A program made the position numbers and the translations under genes. Source: Gnetum montanum (lineage: Eukaryota; Streptophyta; Gnetopsida; Gnetales; Gnetaceae). Taken from it: a DNA stretch of 64,000 bases. The stretch covers positions 1,720,954 through 1,784,953 of the forward strand of contig MNCI01010116.1 in NCBI GenBank assembly GCA_015680685.1, read 5' to 3'. The notes under the pieces are model-generated. The model searched no databases and was not told the origin of the DNA. It saw only the letters and a list, made by a program, of their open reading frames with translations. Positions 57,617-64,000 of the stretch are shown here, piece by piece. The number at the start of each line of letters is the position of its first letter. Positions within the stretch are counted from its first letter, which is position 1.

Positions 57617-59600
57617 GGTCATCCATGCTAATCATTTACATTGCTCAGTTTTTCTAATTTTTTGTTTTACACCTTTTTTTATACTTTTTTCCTATTTTAA
57701 ACCATTTTTTCTTTTATAGCATCATTGATACATTTGATTTTTCTTGAATATTTTACACTTTCTTGTATAATTTCCTTTATTTTGGTTGTGATTTTCTAAA
57801 ATTTTTACTAATAAAGTGCTTTGTGCCAATAAGACATAGTGGTGTTGTAGCTACTATTAATGGTGGTTTATACTTATTATTTTTTATTACCAATGTTTAG
57901 CTTCTATTTTTGAATTTTGGTACCAATAACTAAGACATGGTTTCTATTTCATGGAATAGGCAGTAAATCCACAACATCCACCCATCCACAAAATCTATGG
58001 TTTTCCTTATTTTGGAAGTATGAGATCCCTTTTCATTAAGTAAAACTTTAACAAAATTGTGACCTGGGTAGTTTTTGGACTTGGAAAGGATTCAAAGGTT
58101 TGAATAGGGTGTGAATTCAAGGGGACTCAATACTCTCTCTACCCCTCTACTTACTTGGATGCATGAGTATTTTCATGGATCTCTTACCATTCCATGTCGA
58201 CCAATAACAAGAAGTTCAATAAGTCTTTGCATGGTGTGGTTCCCATCAATATATATATATGAAAAATTATGGGAATTCAAAGAACATCCCTTAGACAAAA
58301 TAATGACCTAAAAGCACTAGTTATCAAACTAGAAAGACATATTACCCATTCTTGAAGGTCCCCTCTAACTAGGATCCTTCCTCACTTCCGGCTTCCCTTT
58401 TCTTCTCTATAAGGAATGGTGTTTGATCTATAGGAGCACTCTTGTGTCCCAAAGAGATGAACCACTCTTAGAGTGGTGATGCGAAGTCACTGAGCATGGT
58501 TGGTTTTGCTCTAGACTAAGGATGGATTTTATCAGGTCATTTAACTATAAAATCCATGAGGGGCTTCATGTGACCTTAATTAGAAAGTCTATTCCACTTT
58601 CTTTCTCATCCATCTATGCTTTCCATAACTCACCTCATTGCCAATATTCATGCTTTCTATTTGATGTCTTGGTTTGATGTGCCTAAATTCTTAGGTAGAT
58701 CCTTCTAGATTTTGGTCCTTAACATTCATAACCATTAATCAACTATGGGGCCCACGGACTCCTTAGGTTGAGGTTATGCAAGGGAAAAAAGGGCATGTGC
58801 CTACTATGGGGAGGATCCACTTGCATATCTCTTGGTTGGGTTAGTTAAGTTTCTCATCCTTAGACATTCGTGCAATCCAAACTTTCTTGCACCCCATCCA
58901 ATACATTCAACTATGTGCTCCTTAACCAATTTCTTCAATGAACACATTCTCCATTTAATTTTTCAAATTTTGAGCTTTCAACAACCCTCTTTGATGATTC
59001 CATCAAGTTCTTGGCTTTTCTAGGAGTTCATAGACCTCACTTTCATCAAAAAAATATATGTATTTTTTGAGAAATTCAAGTTGAAAAATTTTTCTTACAC
59101 CCTCTGTAAACAAGTACCTATTGACGGACCTCCAACATATACAAGACCCTATACACAAGACCCCATCAATGCAACACAAAAATATTCTATATATATGCTT
59201 CCACACTGAATTTTTCACATTTCTATTCAAACACTGGAGGAGTTTTTGTAGCTTTTAGAGCCCAAAACCTTCTAGCAGCCATATCTTCCTAACCATTTGT
59301 TCAAATCACTTAGTTCTTTAATCTTGTATCTACCAAAGGTAAGCTGTTATTGAAAATGTTTTCAAATGATCTAACTCCTACAAAGGTTTAACAAAGAAGC
59401 CAACATAAAAACATTAAATTAAAAATGTTAAACTCCTCCAAATAGCTTCGGTAACAATTTGAAGTTAAAAATTAATAAAATAACCAATTTTCCATGGTTC
59501 AAACTTAGCCTAAGTGTAACTAACTGATGAGATGAGGTATCAAAACATTATAAGTTACACATTAGATATACTAATTCTTAAATGTGTTGTGACCACAAAT
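57617..59600 (+). other. Noncoding spacer between pol and env-like ORF
   Basis: It starts T-rich like the spacer at 19123. The conserved motif GAAAGACATATTACCCATTC and CTTGAAGGT lies at 58332-58359. Short open pieces at 58832-59023 (plus) and 59230-59003 (minus) have no motif. I see no gene. Confidence 0.5.
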
Positions 59601-62455
59601 GGTACTAAAGGAAAAGCACACATAGGAAGGAGGACCATCACAACCATAGGATAAACAACCATGAATGGGAAGGGACCAAGAATAGGCCCAAGAATAATAA
59701 GCAACAACCCATGTTATAGGACCTCTTAGGGAGGAGCCCAAAATGGAATCTATTCTTCCAATTCCACAACAAGTAGCAGTGATAGAGCAATCCCACTAGG
59801 ATGAGGTACTAGCCCCATATGCAAACCTTGAGGTGACCTTGACAAAAGCATACCTTAAGTAGATCAAATTAAAGAAAGTTTAAAAAATGGTGCTCCAAGA
59901 GTTGAATTTTAACTTTTTCTTAGAGAACCTCAAGAAGTACAAGATCAACTGAAGACCTCTTCCATGTGGTCCATCATCACTTTCAGTGGGGAGTGGTACA
60001 TAGGAGACATGCTCTTATTCTGGAATAATAGGAAAGCTAGTTCAATAGTCAATATCAAGGACATTTTAGTGTCCTACTCAATGCAATCAATTTCAAAGGA
60101 ACTTGGGTTGCCAAAAACTAGGGTAAATCTTGTTAAGATTCAATATAGGTAGATCCCAGCATTAAGAAAGAATGGTTGCAGTAGTGTTATGGTGTTAATT
60201 GTAAGGAGTATAATACACTAACATTGATGAAGAGAATTTACTACAAGATTGCAACATTTCACCTCAATCTAATAGTGAGGCCAAGTAAGATCACTACCTT
60301 CTCAACCTGTGTGTGTGCTACTCTAAGTAGTAGACTACTTGTCAACCTTCCACATCTAATCTATCTTGAGATAGAAAAATGCTTCAAGGAGAATAAACAT
60401 GGAAGGAAGGCACTCCCCTTTCCATGCCTCATTAGAAAACTATGTCGAAGGGGAGGGATAACCCACTATAAAAATGATGATGTCTGATGTGCTCCATTCG
60501 CTAACTGGACAAAGGTGATGAAGGACAAAGTTCCTACAAAAGTCATCCAAGAAGAGGAGTAGCAACCACCACCACCACCACCCACTTAGCATATAGTATC
60601 AGATATCATGAAAAATTTTCAATGATTACAAAAATTCTAAGAATGGCTCTTAAGTTAGCAAGAGCAACAAGTAGGAACAAGTGGTGGTGATCCATCTATG
60701 TACCAACTAGTGATGAGTCACCTAAATGAAGTGACTTTAATAGTTAACTAGATGGAGGGGGTGGACCAATCTCTTCAACCCAAAGAATGTAGTTTCTTGT
60801 AAGATCGAATCCTAATGCCTAAAAGGTAACAGTATCCCTCTCACAATAGTAGAAATTCCCAGAAATCTCTAGAAATTCCAATACTTTTTTAGTGTGCTTG
60901 GAGGAGGCCAAAGGGGTAGCAACTTTGGTGATGCAACACCAGGAATAGGAGACAGCAACAGAAGTGGTTGCTGATAAAATTGCCAAAACTCTAAATGCAC
61001 CTATGGAATATGTATGAGACATCTCTGTACTTAAAGATGTGCATACATCCATAGGGATAGTAAGTGGCAAGTTGAGTGTAGCACAACATGAACAATTGCT
61101 AGACCGACTGGTGGGAACCAAGCAATCGATTCCAGATGTCTTCAACCTTCTGGACAACATAACTACAACCCAATTGGAGTTTCTAGAAGAGAAAAGAAAG
61201 AACATCATTTTGGAGGGGCCACTTAAAATAGACAAAGAGATAAATGAATGCTTAGCTATAGAGGTTGTCGAACTAATAGCCCAAATTGCTGACCCTGCAT
61301 TTCTCAACCCAGCATTGACAAAGGATGAAGCTCTTAAACAACTTTACATAAGATTGAAAGTGGTTGAGGGTGCGATGGAGATGGTGATGTTCTATCAATC
61401 CTTGGTAGAGGCCACTTAGCATAAAATTCAAAAGGGCTTGAGATTAGACCCACCAAGAGAACGTACAAGTAACTACAGAGAATCATCACCTATGAAATGT
61501 TGATGCACAAAGATAGAAAATGGCACATTTCATCCATTAACAGCAATAGTAGCTAACCAGAGTGAACACTGAGCTAAGGAGATTGGTAGAAAAAAATAGA
61601 AACCTCTTCATGGAGGAGCTCTTTCCTCTTCACCAAAAGGCTGCAATCAAAGTAATTGCTTGGAAATTAGAGGCTCTCAAATTTCAAAGACTAAAAAAGT
61701 ACTACAAAGTTCAGGTTAGTCTACAACAAGAAGTTAATAAAAAGCACATCTATTTGGTGAAGGAAAAAGTAAATGAGACCCTCTAGCAACTCCAGAAAAA
61801 AAGAGAGATTTGGCAACCTATCATTGATGGGATAGATGCCTATAACAAAGCGAAGATTTACATGAAGGAATTGCATATTAAGGAAATGATAGAATACATG
61901 GAGCTTGTCAATCTCTGATATGAAAATTTGGATATGCTGACTACCAAATAGCTCTTATTTGAATTGAAGAAATAAGTGGACAACTCATACTTTTTGTACA
62001 AGGCAGAGTTCAAGCACCACAAGGAAATCAAGTAGAAGCTTGCAGTGGCAAACGTGAAACTTGAGGTTCTCAAGAAAAATTTCACTGATCAAACATCAAC
62101 TACTAAGAACCTAGCCAAGAGGATGAATGACTACCAGGAGTTGTAGAATGCATTAAGATCATTTGATATCGAATGCAAGTAATTCGCTGCTTAGTTTTTC
62201 AATGTTAAGGAACTGTTCCTAGCAATGCCCTACCCATGGGATATCACCATTTGAGCCCACATTGGGAATGCCATGTGAACTATGAATGATCCCTGCAATA
62301 AGGAGGATAAGATGAAGGCATTTTTGGATACCTTTCACCTTTCATCGGAAGTGGTAGCTGCAATAGGATAACCACATCCACCTCAACCACCACATGCACC
62401 CAAAGTGGGAGGTCCTTCAAAACCTCAAGAACCTCCACCACCTGGGAGTATCTAA
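59601..62455 (+). pseudogene. Env-like 3' ORF remnant (fourth element)
   Basis: About 950 codons of degraded frame. The N-terminal half has SITFSGEWYIGD (59975-60010), RIYYKIATFHLNLI (60231-60272), HLIYLEIEKCF (60352-60384) and LPFPCLIRKLCRRGG (60412-60456). A proline run from CCA repeats is at 60568-60587. The middle (61039-61419) is a clean 126-codon open piece rich in Leu and Glu. From 61562 to 62150 Lys/Glu/Leu heptad-like sequence suggests a coiled coil. It ends in a Pro-rich tail (PPPPGS, 62430-62450) and TAA. The layout matches the copy at 20736-24560, so the architecture is conserved. A structural or envelope role is unproven; no convincing membrane anchor is visible. Confidence 0.65.
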
Positions 62456-62686
62456 TCTTTTCAACTATCTTCACGCCATCAAAGGCTATGTTATCCAATT
62501 TTGTTCAATCATGTTCTAGTATTCAATTTTATGTTATGAACACCATAATTTTGTAATTAATGTCAATCTGTACACCCAAGCACTTAGTTTTGATTTGTTG
62601 TGTTAGTTTTTTTGTATCATGTGTCAATCAATAATCCCATACCTTTTCAATTTTTTAAGGAACTTAAGGACAAGTTTTCTTTTAAT

Positions 62687-62696
62687 CGTGGGGGTA
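62687..62696 (+). other. 3' polypurine tract
   Basis: CGTGGGGGTA directly before the LTR start TGATGAAG. Confidence 0.75.
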
Positions 62697-62965
62697 TGAT
62701 GAAGAGTCTTCAATCAACTGCATTACAGGATGTCATCAATAAGACCTCGTCGATGGGATCCCATTGATGTAGGGTTTCCAACATTGATGTGTACCCATTG
62801 ACATGGCACCCTAGTACGTCTATAAATACAACACCCCAGCCATGTCAATGGAGAGTTAGAATTTTATTTACTAGTGAAACTCTTACAATTTGCTTCTGTA
62901 ATAGATAGAATAATTTTGTAAGTGCCTGTAGCAAGAGTTAAGCAGTGTATTGATCTTCTAACTAC
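62697..62965 (+). mobile_element. Truncated Athila 3' LTR (family B)
   Basis: It matches the first 265 bases of 52121-53013, including the TATA-like CTATAAATACAAC at 62820-62832. The remaining 630 bases are gone and Tekay-like integrase sequence follows at about 62970. Confidence 0.85.
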
Positions 62966-62969
62966 CTAG

Positions 62970-64000
62970 ATGCATTTGTTATCTACTCATGTGAACATCA
63001 TCTATCAACTGAATTCATAGAGTTTCTAGAATACATACTTGATCATCCCTCCATAACATTCCATGACTATCCACAAAGAGTGGTTCATTAGAGGTGATTT
63101 GTTGTCTCAATTCTTAATACCATGGATCATGTCGTTATTCCTCTCATATCTACTCCTGCAAATTTAATTAAATTGTCAAGCTGTTAAGCTTACTCACCAC
63201 CCTACTTAAGGTGAAAGCTACTTTATTAGTCTTACCAAGCCTATATTTAATGGTAAAATCAAAGTTAGCAAGCAGCTTCACCCATCTACATTATCATAGG
63301 TTTAACTACGGCTAACTCATAAGATATTGGAGGCTGGTCAGTTCAAATAGTAAGCTACTCTCCATATAAATAATGCTATCAAATCTTTAATGCAAATATC
63401 ACAGCACCCAACTTTAGGTCATGCATGAGATATCTAGTTTCATGTCACCTTAATTGACTAGATGCATAATTCATAACATGTTCATCCTACATTAACACAC
63501 AACCAAATCCATCCCTTGAAGCATCAATACTAACATCATATGGATGTTCTAGTCTAGAAGATATTAGCACTAGAGTAGTTACCAACTTATGCTTCAACTC
63601 TTCAAATGTAGCCTAACAAGCTAGGCTCCAAGTAAAGTTAGTCTCCTTCCTCAACAATCAAGTCAAAGGAGATGCTATGCAAGAAAAATGTTCCACAAAA
63701 ATACAATAATATCTTACCAATCCCAAGAAGCTTCGCACCTCTACTACTGATTATGACATAGGCCAATCACAAACAACTATGATCTTTGCAAGATCCACAG
63801 AGATACTAGCTCCTAACACCAAATGTCCTAAGAATTGAATCTCTAACTACCAAAATGAACACTTGAATGGTTGAGAATATAGTTGGTATTCTCTCAAAGT
63901 CTCTAATATTTTCCACAAGTGCTCTGCATGCAAATGCTCATTAAGAGAATATACTAAGATACCATCTATGAATACAATCATAAATTGATCTAGGAATGGT
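62970..64000 (-). pseudogene. Tekay-like RT end, RNase H and integrase N-terminus
   Basis: Read from the window end downward: FMIVFIDGILVYS (63985-63945, usually FIDDILVYS, second Asp lost to Gly), LGHLVLGASISVD (about 63830-63795), VRSFLGLVRYYCIFVEHFSC (63735-63680), the RNase H blocks VSIDASRDGFGCVLM (63535-63490) and TRYLMHDLKLGAVIFALK (63438-63385), and LFVDSHGMLWRDDQVCI (63080-63030), the start of integrase. This continues the element at 51040-52115; about 150 bases of integrase are lost at the Athila junction. The element runs out of the window. Confidence 0.8.

Noticed and set aside
60819-61307. 162-codon minus-strand open frame
   Set aside because: It is opposite the env-like ORF, whose blocks are shared between elements on the plus strand.

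Overview
The window looks like intergenic DNA from a seed plant with a large, repeat-rich genome. A gymnosperm would fit, but that is inference. There is no intact host gene, rRNA or tRNA. About 90% of the 64 kb is old LTR-retrotransposon sequence, two LINE remnants and one SINE. Most coding frames are broken by stop codons that a single C-to-T or G-to-A change would remove, as expected for methylated, silenced repeats.

Layout. 1-6411 (minus strand): an Athila-type Ty3/gypsy relic with 5' LTR, tRNA-Asp-like primer site, gag, then directly a 3' env-like ORF and a 3' LTR; pol is missing. 6412-8943 (plus): a 5'-truncated chromovirus-like gag-protease piece with its 3' LTR. 8944-13280 (minus): the 5' half of a second Athila relic, interrupted by the chromovirus piece. 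13288-25636 (plus): a third Athila relic joined head to head to the second, with gag, protease, RT, RNase H, integrase, a 1.6 kb spacer, a long env-like ORF split by a solo LTR, and a 3' LTR. 25637-30674: LTR scraps, a SINE with target duplications, a plus-strand LINE and a minus-strand LINE-like remnant.

30675-49218 is the centrepiece: an 18.5 kb Tat-lineage Ty3/gypsy element with both LTRs and a perfect 5-bp target duplication (CCAAG). It has gag, protease, RT, RNase H, a second (archaeal-type) RNase H and integrase. Between protease and RT it carries a decayed gene on the opposite strand. A nine-exon model of that gene keeps reading phase across eight GT-AG introns and ends in a natural stop. 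Families of short repeats surround these modules.

49256-52115 plus 62970-64000 (minus): a Tekay/Del-like chromovirus with LTR, chromodomain remnant, integrase, RNase H and RT end, split by a fourth Athila element (52121-62965, plus). That element has a 5' LTR, a tRNA-Asp-like primer site, gag with a 55-bp snap-back duplication, protease, RT fused to integrase by an internal deletion, an env-like ORF, a polypurine tract and a truncated 3' LTR.

How the parts relate. Each element is a self-copying unit (gag particle, protease, RT/RNase H, integrase), now inactive. The Athila copies share a CX2CX3HX4C gag knuckle, an FMDDFS-type RT active site, a G-rich tract at the pol end, a spacer motif and an env-like 3' ORF, so they can be compared within this window alone. 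Domain and lineage names come from reading motifs by eye; no database search was run.
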